Source: Clitoria ternatea
Taxonomy: Eukaryota; Streptophyta; Magnoliopsida; Fabales; Fabaceae
Assembly (NCBI GenBank): GCA_037962975.1
Contig: CM075669.1
Location: 250,641,351 to 250,705,350, forward strand
Length of the DNA: 64,000 bases
Reading direction: 5' to 3'
In this document: positions 1-11,324 of the stretch, piece by piece
Numbering within the stretch: position 1 is the first letter of the stretch
Layout: every line of letters begins with the position of its first letter
The notes under the pieces: generated by a model
Databases searched by the model: none
The model's input: only the letters and a program-made list of their open reading frames with translations
What the model was told of the DNA's origin: nothing
Made by a program: the position numbers and the translations under genes

Positions 1-698
1 GTGATAGGATCAGGGGTGTTATCTTTGGCATGGGCCATAGCTCAATTGGGTTGGATTGCAGGGCCTGCAGTAATGGTGTTGTTCTCTGTCGTTACTTTCT
101 ATACTTCTTCCATGTTGGCTCACTGTTACCGTTCTGGTGACCCTAATTCCGGCAAGAGAAACTACACTTACATGGATGCTGTTCGCTCCATTCTCGGTAA
201 CAATTAATCTTCTCCATTTTACACTTTAATTATTAAATCTCTTAACTTTATATATCTTATCATCTTTTATTTCAACAATAAAATAAAAATTACAGGAAAT
301 GGAAACATTATTTATTATTAATAAAACAATAGAATTTAATAAGACTATTTTAAAACTAAAATAATTACATATTTAATGATTTATTAATCTGTGTAGAAAA
401 AAAAAACCTAAAATGATAATAATTTTGAGATGGAAGGAGTGTATATATATATAGAGAGAGGGAGGAGTATCATATGTGGAAGACTATTTTATGGGAGAGT
501 GAGATGAGTGAATTTGAACCCTATAACTATGCAATGGATGGTTGAGATTAATCATGTAAGTGTTTAGAAAAGTCATATGACCTTTTAAGTGATCATGTGA
601 CTTTAAAAACTTTTAATCTTAATCATCTATTGGATGGTTATACGATGTAGATTCTCTCCCCTCACTTTCATATAGGAGAGTCTTTCTCATAATATATC

Positions 699-743
<45 letters not shown>

Positions 744-3700
744 GATTTTTCTATTATATACTTATAACATGTTTTAAACAAATACATGAGTTGAGATGTT
801 TATTGAAAGTTGTATTAAACTTATATCAAAATCAATAAAAAAATACATTATATACGATATTTAATAAAATATTTCTATTTATGTATTGTTTAAAATGCGT
901 GGACCACAGATATTCAAAAAAACCAGTATATATAAATGCTGCAAAACATTAGTAACTGTTTTTGTATGTAACTTCAATAATAAATCTTAAGGAAACGGAG
1001 ATGACTACTTGGCATATAGCGATTCACATTCATTATCATTATTATTACAGGTTAGATATGTTCTTTTTTTCCGTAAAATTTACAAATTTTAATTTTTTTC
1101 CTATGAAATTTTTATTATATTTTACATTCTTATTAAATTTACAAATTCACTATTAACATTTGTTTTTGTTAGACAATTTATTTGCATAATTCATTAATAT
1201 ATCATCTTATTAGTTTTCTTAAAGATTTGTACGAGAAGTTTTTAATGTGAAAATATTCAACTTCTCATTATATTTTCAATTAATCAATATGTTTATGTTT
1301 TATATTATCATATTTTTCAATAACTTCTAAGCTAGATGATACAAAAGGATAATTAAATAATATATTCAGACAAAGGCACGAGGATCTGGTGAAAAAATTA
1401 TAAGTAATTGGAAAATGAGGGAATAAAAAAAAATAATTAAATTAATATGGAACTAATTCTAAATATTTTATTTTAATAAAGGATGAAAAATATACCAAAA
1501 TTTTCATAGGAACAAAAACTGAAGTTTATTAATTTTACAATTTCACCATTTAGTATCATTTTATTAATATATCATTTATTATCATTTTGCTTATTGTGTA
1601 AAAAGTATAACGAAAAATTAATAGGGATAATTTCATAGAAAATATTGTTCTTCTCGGATATTGTTAAAAAAGAATTTAGATTGTGGGAATAATATCAACT
1701 TGAATCTTCCCTAATACTAGACCCAAAATACTCCATTAAAGCATATATTTTGGAAGGGGTAAAGTTTTAAGTGTGACCCAATAGATTTGACGGTCTAAAA
1801 TAAATTTTGTAGTATGTAATGATAGTTTTTATAAGTATTTTTAAAAAATTTAAATATAAATTAAGACAGTACATATTATAGAAGTGTGTGTTGTAATGAA
1901 AAAAATATAAGATATATATTTTACTATTTATTAAAAATTATTTCCTCTTATTCATATCATAGTTCATATTTTACAATGACACAAATTTTAAAAGAGTAAC
2001 TATTCTTTTGATATTATAAAAGATAACTTTATTTTTCCAAGTTAAACTCCATTGTCATAATAATTGTACAAAAATAAAAACATTAAATGTTTAAGGGTAA
2101 AATAAGATAACAATTTCTTTTTGTTTTAAGGGCTTATAGTATTAAACAAATGAAGTAATAATTAATTAATGAGGAAGAGATTGTCATAAACGAGCGACTT
2201 AATTAAAATAGTGTTTGCAGACATTCATGTTTTTAGAAATTATACTAAAAAATTACTAACAAAGATAAAATAATCACTTACTAATTAATTAAAGCATTAG
2301 CGATTACTAATTACTTAAAGCATTAGTGATTAAGAAAAACTTACTTAACTATTTTGTATAACAAATAAAAAGAATTTAGAGGCATAAAAAAATGACTTTA
2401 ATTACCCTAAGGGAGGGTCGACCCTACTCATGATTAATACACCAAAAAACCTTAACAAAATTTAAAAAAGAAATACATAATATATAATTAGTTCCTAACG
2501 CACATAATTGTTATTTTAAATAAAATTTATAGGTATGTAAGTTACTATAATATAACACACGTATATATCATTGTAATGTTCAATTCTTTAACTTATTTTA
2601 TCATAATTTGAAACTTTAATTATGAAATTAAATTTTAAATATTAAATATTAGGTGTAATTAATGGACAATACATGTATAATTGTTTAATTTATGTATTAA
2701 ACAAAAAGTTGTATCACCTGGAGTACTTTGAGCATGTGAAGATTTTCTCCTCAGAAATCATGTGGAATCACACGCAACATAATGCATTTTGCAGGTGGAG
2801 TCAATGTGACGATGTGTGGAATATTTCAGTACCTGAATCTATTGGGAATTGTAATTGGATACACAATTGCGGCTTCTATTAGCATGATGTGAGTTCTCAT
2901 TTACTCTTTATATTTTGAAATGTTACTTTCACTATTAACACATTCATAATTGAGCTTATCTCGTTTTCTAATTTCTACACATCAAAATTGAAGTTACATG
3001 AAAATGCAAAATCATTTAAGAAGTGAATTTCCAATCTTAACTCTTCACATAGCATTTAGTAGTTAAAAATTATTTTGTATCAAGCTCTACAATTTCTTTG
3101 AACTATAGTGTTATGCAGTTTGATGAATTGATCATTGATGGGCTTGTTTCAATTTCATTGATTTTGGTCAACAGGGCAATCAAAAGGTCAAACTGTTTCC
3201 ATGAATCCGGGGGTAAAAACCCATGTCATATGTCAAGCAACAAATACACGCTCATTTTTGGTGCAACCGAAATTTTGCTTTCTCAAATTCCAGATTTTGA
3301 TCAAATATGGTGGCTCTCAACCGTTGCTGCAATCATGTCTTTCACCTATTCCATAATTGGCCTTGCTCTTGGAATTTCCAAAGTTGCAGGTCATAATCAA
3401 GATTATCTCCCTTACTTATAGCTTTCATTCTAGTTACAAATTGGCTGAAACTTTTGTTTTGGTCATCAATTACAGAAACAGGCACTTTCCTTGGTAGCCT
3501 CACAGGAATCAGCATTGGACCTGTGACACAAACTCAAAAGATATGGAGGACTTCCCAAGCTCTTGGTGACATAGCCTTTGCCTATTCATATGCTGTGGTT
3601 CTCATTGAAATTCAGGTATAATACACACCTTGCTCTTCAAAAAACACAGACAAAATTTTGGTACAATTCCTTATGTATATTTGTATGGTTTACCGATCAG

Positions 3701-4538
3701 AATTAGAATATTATCTCAGTAACTTACATTGATCTTTAATATCGATCTTTGTTAAGTTACTGAGATGAAACTTCAATTTTGATTAAAAACAAACTGCACC
3801 TTAGTTTGGTGTTTAATTTCTTAACTAAATTATAAAAAGAAAATGGTGTATCATATAAAAAGCCAGCCAATGTCTAGTATATGTTTACTGCAGGACACTT
3901 TAAAATCTCCACCATCTGAAGCAAAAACAATGAAGAAGGCTACAATAACAAGTATTGCAGTGACCACAACATTTTATATGCTATGTGGCTGCATGGGCTA
4001 TGCTGCTTTTGGAGATGCTGCACCTGGGAATCTGCTAACTGGTTTTGGTTTCTATAATCCATATTGGCTTATAGACATTGCAAATGTGGCTATAGTAATT
4101 CACCTTGTGGGAGCATACCAAGTGTTTTCCCAACCCATCTTTGCTTTTGTGGAAAAGGGGGCAACACAAAGATGGTCCAACATTGACAAGGAGTTCAAGA
4201 TTCCAATTCCTGGTTTTGTCCCCTACAAACTGAATGTGTTTAGATTGGTTTGGAGGACACTTTTTGTTATCCTAACAACAGTGATATCAATGTTGCTTCC
4301 ATTCTTCAATGACATTGTGGGAGTGATTGGAGCATTGGGATTTTGGCCTTTAACTGTTTACTTTCCTGTGGAGATGTATATCTCACAGAAGCGGATCCCA
4401 AAATGGAGTACTAGATGGGTTAGCCTTCAAATATTTAGTGTGGCTTGTCTTATAGTATCAATTGTTGCTGCTGTGGGATCAGTGGCAGGTGTCTTGCTTG
4501 ACCTGAAGAAATATAAACCATTTCATTCAAACTATTAA
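1..4538 (+). CDS. Amino acid permease (AAP family), 3' part; N-terminus lies before the window
   Basis: Five exons join in one frame through GT-AG borders: 1-196, 2795-2888, 3175-3389, 3476-3615 and 3894-4538 (TAA stop). The visible product is 429 residues; family members are about 470-490, so roughly 45-60 N-terminal residues are missing. Base 1 falls inside the first membrane segment, where the conserved stretch reads VIGSGVLSLAWAIAQLGW. Other AAP marks are GYTIAASISMMAIKRSNCFH across the exon 2/3 join, KIWRTSQALGDIAFAYSY and YAAFGDAAPGNLLTGFGF. Family knowledge: proton-coupled amino acid importers of the plasma membrane with about 11 membrane helices, used in phloem loading and seed supply. 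No frameshift or stop is seen, so it is probably functional. The exact AAP subgroup cannot be told here. The first intron (2.6 kb) carries repeats. The family call is very sure; exon borders are by eye but each keeps frame and restores conserved sequence. Confidence 0.95.
468..695. repeat. Fold-back (MITE-like) inverted repeat in AAP intron 1
   Basis: The left half (from about 468, ...GGAAGACTATTTTATGGGAGAG...) matches the reverse complement of the right half (...CATATAGGAGAGTCTTTCTCAT, about 670-690) over roughly 110 bp per arm with mismatches. The centre is nearly palindromic (AGTCATATGACC...GATCATGTGACT). No coding region is present. A non-autonomous DNA element or fold-back repeat is likely. 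I could not settle the superfamily or find a clear target duplication. Confidence 0.5.
702..741. repeat. (AT)n microsatellite, about 40 bp
   Basis: An uninterrupted run of alternating A and T immediately after the fold-back repeat in AAP intron 1. Confidence 0.95.
3713..3766. repeat. Perfect 14-bp inverted repeat in AAP intron 4
   Basis: ATCTCAGTAACTTA at 3713-3726 is exactly reversed and complemented by TAAGTTACTGAGAT at 3753-3766, with a 26-base loop. It lies inside intron 4 (3616-3893). Its role is unknown; it may be the remnant of a small element. Confidence 0.6.
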
Positions 4539-5699
4539 GCCTCATTTGTTGCCTATAAGAAGCTGTAGTGGCATGATGATGGCTATGGTTTTGGTTTGTG
4601 TGTCCCATTATTATCTTATTATATATCAATTGGATTGTTACTGTAAGGCATAAGCCACCCCTTGTTTGACAAATCAAAGGCAGGAGTTTCCTTAGATCAC
4701 TTATGCCCAAACAAGCAATATCTACAATCTTCGTTAATTATCCTTGTTGTGTAATGTTTTCTGAGGCTTAGAAGTACACATGAAATTTTCAATTTTTACC
4801 AACTACGTACACTTCATTTCATTATCTTAGGCTTATGGATAGGAATAAGTTGGATTAAGTTAGACTTTATAAATATAAGTCTGGTATGATATTTAATTTT
4901 AAGGTTTAAACATGATTTATAGTTTTATATAGGCTATATTTTTAGACTTAATCTAGTTTATTTAGAAATCTGGTTTAATTTAATAACTTGCATAAAAACC
5001 CGATTTAAATTATTGTTAATGAAAGACAAACATGCATATATTAAATAGATAAATGAGTCCATTTTAAACAAATTAATATATCTTAATTTTGCATATTAAA
5101 CATGATTTTAAGAGATCTTAATTTTATAAACTATAATTCATAGAAAATATCATATATTTTTTATTTTTACATTAAATAGACCAAGTCAAACTAGGCCTTA
5201 AATGGGTCAAGTTATAGACTCTTGATTAGCAGTTTGATTTGAAAATGACAATTTCAAAATTTGATAAAAGGATCCCATTTTTCTACTATAAAGTAATAAT
5301 AAATAATTTACTATAAAGTAATTTAATTTATTTTTTCAAATTACTAAATCTTTAAATTAATGAGTAAGTTATTATTTTATTTTAATGAGTAGTGTATTCT
5401 TTAAGTTTATCTTTCAACAATACATCATCCTACAATATTTATATGTTTAGATGTGAACCCTTAGTGATGGTAACCAAGTGGTGGCTCCTGGTGATGATAA
5501 TCAGGTGGTTTAGTGATGATTGATGGTTGTTTGACATAACATTTGCATTCAGACGCTCGTAGGACTGTAAGAAGCCTGTGGTGCCAACCCAAATGGGAGG
5601 ACGGCCTGATGGTAAGACATAGATAGACCCTGTGGTGGTTTCTTCAGATTCCACAACCACTTTCGAGTTGGACTCAAGGTTGACACACAACACACAAGC
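4539..5699. other. AAP 3' flank and AT-rich spacer; no gene recognised
   Basis: The AAP 3' UTR is presumably in the first few hundred bases. The rest to about 5440 is AT-rich without coding sense. From about 5440 to 5690 the base composition is more balanced (repeated GTGGT-type words), probably an unclassified repeat next to the copia LTR remnant. Confidence 0.5.
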
Positions 5700-5811
5700 A
5701 AATTTCTACAAGAAAATTTCATGAGTCTTATTACTTGTGGTTTAAAAATTCAAATTCCATAAAAAGAGTCTAAGACTTATTCAACCCCCTTCTAAGTTTG
5801 ACTCTAAACCA
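5700..5811 (+). repeat. 3' end of a truncated copia 5' LTR
   Basis: The stretch TTATTCAACCCCCTTCTAAG, ending ...CTCTAAACCA, is the same LTR 3' end seen at about 20600 and 30215 in two related LTR-like blocks. It is directly followed by a primer binding site at 5817. Only about 110 bp can be recognised; the upstream part of the LTR is missing or diverged. Confidence 0.6.
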
Positions 5812-5816
5812 TGAAT

Positions 5817-5828
5817 TGGTATCAGAGC
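5817..5828 (+). other. Copia primer binding site (initiator tRNA-Met type)
   Basis: TGGTATCAGAGC, the usual plant retrotransposon primer site complementary to the 3' end of initiator methionine tRNA, five bases after the LTR end. Confidence 0.85.
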
Positions 5829-5875
5829 TTGTCCTTTAGGTTGATCGCTCCAACAGGTGAAAAGGAACAAGATCT

Positions 5876-7094
5876 ATGACAACTTATCAAAGTAATTGGC
5901 TTATAATAGAAGGTTCTTTTATCAATAAACCATCAGTCTTCTTTGGTGAAGATTACCCATATTGGAAGGACAAAATGAAGATGTTCATCAAATCCACTCA
6001 GTATAGCCTTTGGGCGTTTATCACCGATGGTGATTATATAGCTTGTGTTGATGAGGATGGAAAACCCAAATCAAAAGATGAATGAATATCAAAAGATGAA
6101 TGAACAACACTTGAAATAAGGAAAATGGAGATCAATGTCAATGCCAAATTCTTCCTTACTTGTGCTCTAAGCAAATTAGAGTACAATAAGGTTTTAGCTA
6201 TAAATTAGCTAAAGAGGTCTGGGATGATCTTCAACATAACTACGAGTTCACCTCCAATGTAAAAAGATCCAAGAAGATACTATTGCTAAACAGTATTATA
6301 CTTTCAAGATAGAGGATCATGAAACAATGGACCAGATATTTAGAAGATTCCAAACCTTGCTAAATGAGCGTCAGGCTCTTGGGACAACACTTTCCACAAA
6401 AGATATCAATGTCAAGCTTCTTGGAAGTCTTCCAGTAATATTTGATGCTAAGTGCTCAGCTCTTGAGGAAGCTAAGGATCTTAGCACCCTTACACTCGAT
6501 GAACTCCTTGGTGTTCTTAGAGTTCATGAGATGAAGCTAAAACAGAAGGAAGTGACCAAGACTTCTTCTTCCAAAAGCATTGCCTTGAAGTCTAAAGAAT
6601 TAGACAAGAAGTCTAAAGCTCTTAAGGTTGAAGAGCCCACAAGCTCAGAATCAGACTCTGATGAGTTAGGTGGAGATATAGATGAAGAGATGGCCCTTGT
6701 AACAAAAAGATTCCATAGGTTGCTGAAGAAAAAGAAACTCAAACTTAAGAAATTGCAGAGGAAAAATCATAAAGGTAAAACTCAATTTTAGTTTAAAACT
6801 GACAAATCTACCTTAGAACGTTTCAACTGCAGGAAACTAGGATATATGAAAGCAGAATGTCCTCTTTTGAACAAAGACAAGAAAGACAGAAGAGAGAAGA
6901 GAAAATTCCCTAAAAAGCACAATGGATTGATCACTTGGGATGATGAAGGCTTATCCAGCTTTGGAGAGTCTGACGAGGAGACAAATATGAGAATTTGTTA
7001 ACGACACTGAGAATTTGAATAAGCTTTTGGAAAAATCTCATGGTGACCATAGCAGACCAGGTCTGGACTATGTAGAGAAAAATAATTTCAAGCA
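5876..7094 (+). pseudogene. Copia gag (UBN2-type) pseudogene, interrupted by the Tekay insertion
   Basis: Starts with ATG at 5876. The N-terminal part resembles plant copia Gag (FFGEDYPYWKDKMKMFIKS at about residues 22-40). The main block at 6327-6791 has ETMDQIFRRFQTLLNERQALG and LTLDELLGVLRVHEMK, typical of UBN2 capsid domains. A zinc knuckle near 6826-6862 is degraded: the first cysteine is absent and the histidine is tyrosine (FNCRKLGYMKAECP). Breaks are TGA stops at about 6082, an 18-bp tandem duplication (6070-6105), a frameshift around 6180-6330 and a stop at 6789. The reading is cut at 7094 by target duplication and LTR of the nested Tekay element. The product would be the particle protein of the copia element; it is not functional. 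Confidence 0.75.
6070..6105 (+). repeat. 18-bp tandem duplication inside copia gag
   Basis: ATCAAAAGATGAATGAAT (6070-6087) is repeated with one change at 6088-6105. It keeps length modulo 3 but brings a second TGA, so it postdates or accompanied loss of function. Confidence 0.8.
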
Positions 7095-7099
7095 ATCTT

Positions 7100-10000
7100 T
7101 GTAACACTCCTATTTTTATTTTTATATTAAAATTTTGAAGGAATTAGATTATGGCTCTTTAGAACTTTTTAATCTACGTATTATTTATAACTTTTTGGAA
7201 TTTTTTAAGAATTTTTGAATTTTTTTAATAAAATAATATATTTTAAATAATTTTAAATTCATATAAGTGACTTAAAATTAAAAATATTTATAAGAAAGTG
7301 AAGTTAAATTATAAGAAAATTTTCTAAAATCTATTTCAAGTAGACTTATCTAAAAATTATTGGTTTGGGAAAAATCTTGATTTTTTCCAATCATTAAAAA
7401 ATTGGAACTGTATCAATAAATGTTTATTAACAGAAAATTTTAGATTTTTAAAATTTAAACTTTATATTAGTTATTATAAAATTAGTGAGAACTGATATAA
7501 TATCGCTAAATTTCAAAAAGGATTGATTTTGAATATTTAAAATATACCGAGTGAAAGGTTACTATTTGACTTAATAATTTTGCCGACAGTTACTATGCAA
7601 AACACTGTGCATGTATGAAATTTTCAAAAGATGCACAATAACCAGGAATAAAAATTCAAAAAATGTACAATACTTTTATATTAAAATAATAGAATGCATA
7701 GTAATTTTTTTCCTATAAATACCGAAAGATTTCTTCTTTAGAATTCACAATTTCAGATTAAGTTTTCTTAATATAGTAGTGCTAGTGAGATAATGGTGGA
7801 AGTAAGAGAGAGAAATAATTTTTTTTGAAAGAAGGTTCTGCTAAAATCCTAAGGTACGAATACCTCTCTTTTATATTTTTTAGGGTTATTTTTGTATCAT
7901 GTTTAGAAATCTATTATTATACTGGGAATAATATTATTTTAAGTTACTATTTTGCATAGTAAAATACTATTTGAATAGTAAATTACTATTTACTATTACT
8001 ATTTAATATTACTATTCATGTTTTACTATTTACCATTACTATTTATGTTTTACTATTTTCTGTTACTATTCATGTTTTACTATTTACCGTTACTATTCAC
8101 AATTTACTATTTATCAGTACTATTCATATTTTACTATTTATCATTACTATTCACGTTTTACTATTTACTGTTACTATTCACAATTTACTATTTACTATTC
8201 ACTATTCACTATTCAAAATTTATCATTTCTGTTTTAAGTAGTAATCTTAATTTTCATCTTGTAACTATATTAAAATAAAATTGGTATGTTTTAGAACTCG
8301 GAGACGAGACGCGTACGGATGTTCAATAACGAATCAGGATACAAGAGGTAAGGGAAAGTGAGATAAGAATATGATATGAAAAGACATAAGAATAATGGGA
8401 GGAGTCCCCTACTCCTTTTAAATTTAATAATATTATTATTTTAAAATATTAACTCTTTAACTTAAAATTTTTAATAAATTTTAAATTAAATATCTGATAT
8501 AACTAACTCTAACATACCTATACAAGGACCTGTTCTTTTATAACCTATATGAACTGGACTATACCTATGCAAGGATTTAGACCACTATGACCCATATGGA
8601 TTGAACTATACCTATGTAAGGACTGAATTATATGGACTTACATAAACTTATGCGAGGAATGGACAAAAAGAACTTAAAAATCAACTATATTAATAATCAT
8701 TAAATTTTGTATTATGATATGTATTAATGATATTTAATTGATTTGATTACGATTGATTTGTGATTGATGATGTTTAACTGTGATTGATAATATTTGATTG
8801 ATGATATTGTAATGTGGAGTTTGAGCATATAGCGAGCATGACGGAAAGCTAAAACTCAGTAAGAATTTCTTACCTTACTCTTTAAATTTTTATTATTTTA
8901 AAATCTTTTATTTCTTCTTAGAAATTATTTTTATATTTAGAATAAAAATTAGTATTTATTTTAGAAAGTAGACATTTTATGAAAATTAATTTATAACAAG
9001 TTGAGATAATTAAATCTTGAATTAATTTTTTTTTAATTTTGGTTAATGATTTAAAGATTATTCGCTTTTAATTAAAATTTTCAAAAGAAAATTATTTTAT
9101 TTTATTTTTACTTAATAACTAAAGATATTTGGAAATAATTGAGATTTCTAAATTTGATCTTGTTAAGATTCAATTTGAGAAAGAATTATGTAAAATTTTA
9201 TATGAGTAAGTTTTTAGATATTTAAGGCTTAGAAACTCAATTTCAGTGAGATTCGAAAACTGTACCAAATTTATTTCTGTGGGACAGAAATTCAGAGAAT
9301 TGAGAAAACGTACAGTTTATTGAAATGATATTGTAAACCTTTAAGGGATTTAATAATTGAGTTTCTAAAAGCCTTAACCAACTAAATATGCGAGTAGTTT
9401 ATGCATCATGAATCATTAAAGTGAAATAAAATGATATTGTCTGGGAACGGATTATAGAAACCGAGGATACATTAGAGGAGGCTTAATTACGAGCCTTGGG
9501 ATGAGAGGGTGTGAAAGGGTGCTTTAGGGGACCTGGGGTAGCTCCCTAGTGTCGGGTACTTTCACAATAAAAACTTTCTCAATCTGACTAGTCTCTAAGT
9601 GTTTCCATGCCAGTTGAGCTGTTCATATTATTATTATCCGGACTTATGGAATAGTGTAAACTCTTGGTTGGCCCAGTGCAAATTAAAATTTAAGGGCACA
9701 CATATATAGGTAAGTTATGATGAAGATATTGCATAATATTTATGCATTCATAATTGATTGTGTATGTGATTGTGATTGATATTATTAAGTATTGGTTTAT
9801 GAAAACCCTTTGTTGCTTATGTCTTATTCGAGAATATTATATTCTGTTTCTCACTCCTTTCTCTGTGTTTTTGTTTCACATGTTTTAAATTGATGGTTCA
9901 GAGGGAAGGATCGGAGAATCTCGGCAGTAAATATAGCACGTTCTAGAAAGGGAGCTCGGTATGAATACCATGGTCCAATGAATAAATAATGTTGTTAAGT

Positions 10001-10215
10001 AACTACTTCTGGGCCATGGAGTTTCCTCTCTTTCTTATAATGTTTATTTTCTTTGGTTGAATGTAAAATTACTTTATAAAGTTTTAATAATATTTATGAT
10101 GTATTTCAGAAATAATGTATGTAATTATTCCGATAGTTTCTTTTTAACAATCATATCTTTAAAAAAAATTATGAATTTTTCTATAATTTATTAAGGTGTA
10201 ACAGAGGGTGTTACA
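7100..10215 (+). repeat. 5' LTR of the Tekay element, 3116 bp
   Basis: Runs from TGTAACACTC to GAGGGTGTTACA and matches 14826-17934 almost base for base. It contains a degenerate minisatellite (7982-8216) and a few repeats of the type CCTATGCAAGGAC (about 8515-8660). The short ORFs inside are not genes. Confidence 0.95.
7982..8216 (+). repeat. Minisatellite in the Tekay 5' LTR (TTTACTATTTACCGTTACTATTCA-like units)
   Basis: About nine imperfect units of roughly 24-25 bp built from TACTATT words. The counterpart in the 3' LTR is at 15723-15915 and differs in unit content. It accounts for a spurious Tyr/Leu/Phe-rich ORF. Confidence 0.85.
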
Positions 10216-10218
10216 AAG

Positions 10219-10230
10219 TGGTATCAGAGC
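10219..10230 (+). other. Tekay primer binding site (initiator tRNA-Met)
   Basis: TGGTATCAGAGC, three bases after the 5' LTR terminal CA. Confidence 0.92.
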
Positions 10231-10370
10231 AGTTAATCCAATAGGCCTGGGGAAAAGGTCTATCTTGCTTTGTCTGTAAACTCTGTATAGATGATAGAGA
10301 ATAGAATATCTGACTTGGTAGTAACTGTGATTGATGTGACAAATCTCAGTTACTATGAAACAGGAAACTA

Positions 10371-11324
10371 ATGACTAGAAACGATCTTGCTGGAGTTGTA
10401 GAACGCTTAATCAATGCAATGGGAGCACGTGAAGGTCAAGGTAACGATGCCTTGAGAAGGCTGGATCTATTCGAAAAGCGCAATCCACCTCGTTTCAAGG
10501 GAGGATATAACCCTGATGGAGCACAAACATGGATTCAAGAGATAGAGAAGATCTTTCAAGCATTGCAATGTAATGAAGCTGATAAGGTAGTCTTTGCTAC
10601 TTATGCCTTATCTGAGGATGCCGAACATTGGTGGGATAGCATGCGTAGACAATTCGAAGTCAACGACATGGAGATCACTTGGGATCATTTCAAGGATATG
10701 TTTCTGGAGAAATACTTTCTAGCTAATGTTAAAGAGAAAAGACAATTCGAATTCCTGTCGCTGACCTAAGGAAATATGACCGTTGGAGAGTACGCATCCA
10801 GGTTTGAAGAGCTATCTCATTTTCATTCTCATTATAATGATGCTACTAACAAAGGTGATCGCTGTGCAAAGTTTGTAAATGGATTGCGGCCAGAAATTAA
10901 GGAAGCTCTACGAATGCAGAAAATCCGTGAATTTTCTGTATTGGTAAATCACTGCAGAATCTTTGAAGAGGATCATAAGGATAGAATGACCAAAATTCAT
11001 GAGCCCATTCATAAGGCGGGAGAAATGAGAAGTGGAGAACCTCACCATCACCAAAGAAGAGACTTCAGGAGAAATAAGCCTTACTAAGTGTCATTTCACC
11101 AGTTTGGAGCAGCATCTGTTCCTAACAGACCCCAAGCTTCAACTGGAAGCTATTACCCGACATCTGCACCAAATTTTAAATGTTTGATCTATGGAGGACC
11201 CCATTTGAAAAGGGATTGTCCTAAAAACACTTATGTTTGTTTTAAGTGTAACAAACTAGGTCATCACATCAAGGATTGCCCTGGGATGAAGAGGGAAAAC
11301 CCGAAAGGTGCAAGTACAAACTAA
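10371..11324 (+). pseudogene. Tekay gag pseudogene
   Basis: ATG at 10371 opens a frame interrupted by TAA at 10767 and 11085. The capsid region reads FKGGYNPDGAQTWIQEIEKI, then AEHWWDSMRR and WDHFKDMFLEKYF, as in Ty3/gypsy retrotrans_gag domains. A nucleocapsid zinc knuckle, CFKCNKLGHHIKDC (C-x2-C-x4-H-x4-C), lies at about 11240-11281. Both internal stops could arise by one C-to-T change from CAA. The frame ends at 11322 and overlaps the pol frame (-1) from 11276. The product would form the particle and package RNA. Confidence 0.85.

Larger units (their letters stand above)
197..2794 (+). other. Intron 1 of the AAP gene
   Basis: Starts GTAACA directly after ...ATT CTC G and ends TTTTGCAG before GTGGAGTC, restoring the family sequence SILGGVNV. 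It is very AT-rich. Apart from a fold-back repeat (468-695) and an AT microsatellite (702-741) I see no coding potential; the short ORFs inside are chance. Confidence 0.9.

Noticed and set aside
7982..8278. Tyr/Leu/Phe-rich membrane-like ORF (also at 15761-15994)
   Set aside because: Translation of an LTR minisatellite present in both LTR copies.
10219..10230. tRNA gene remnant
   Set aside because: Only the 12-base primer site; no cloverleaf around it. The same holds at 5817 and 27596.
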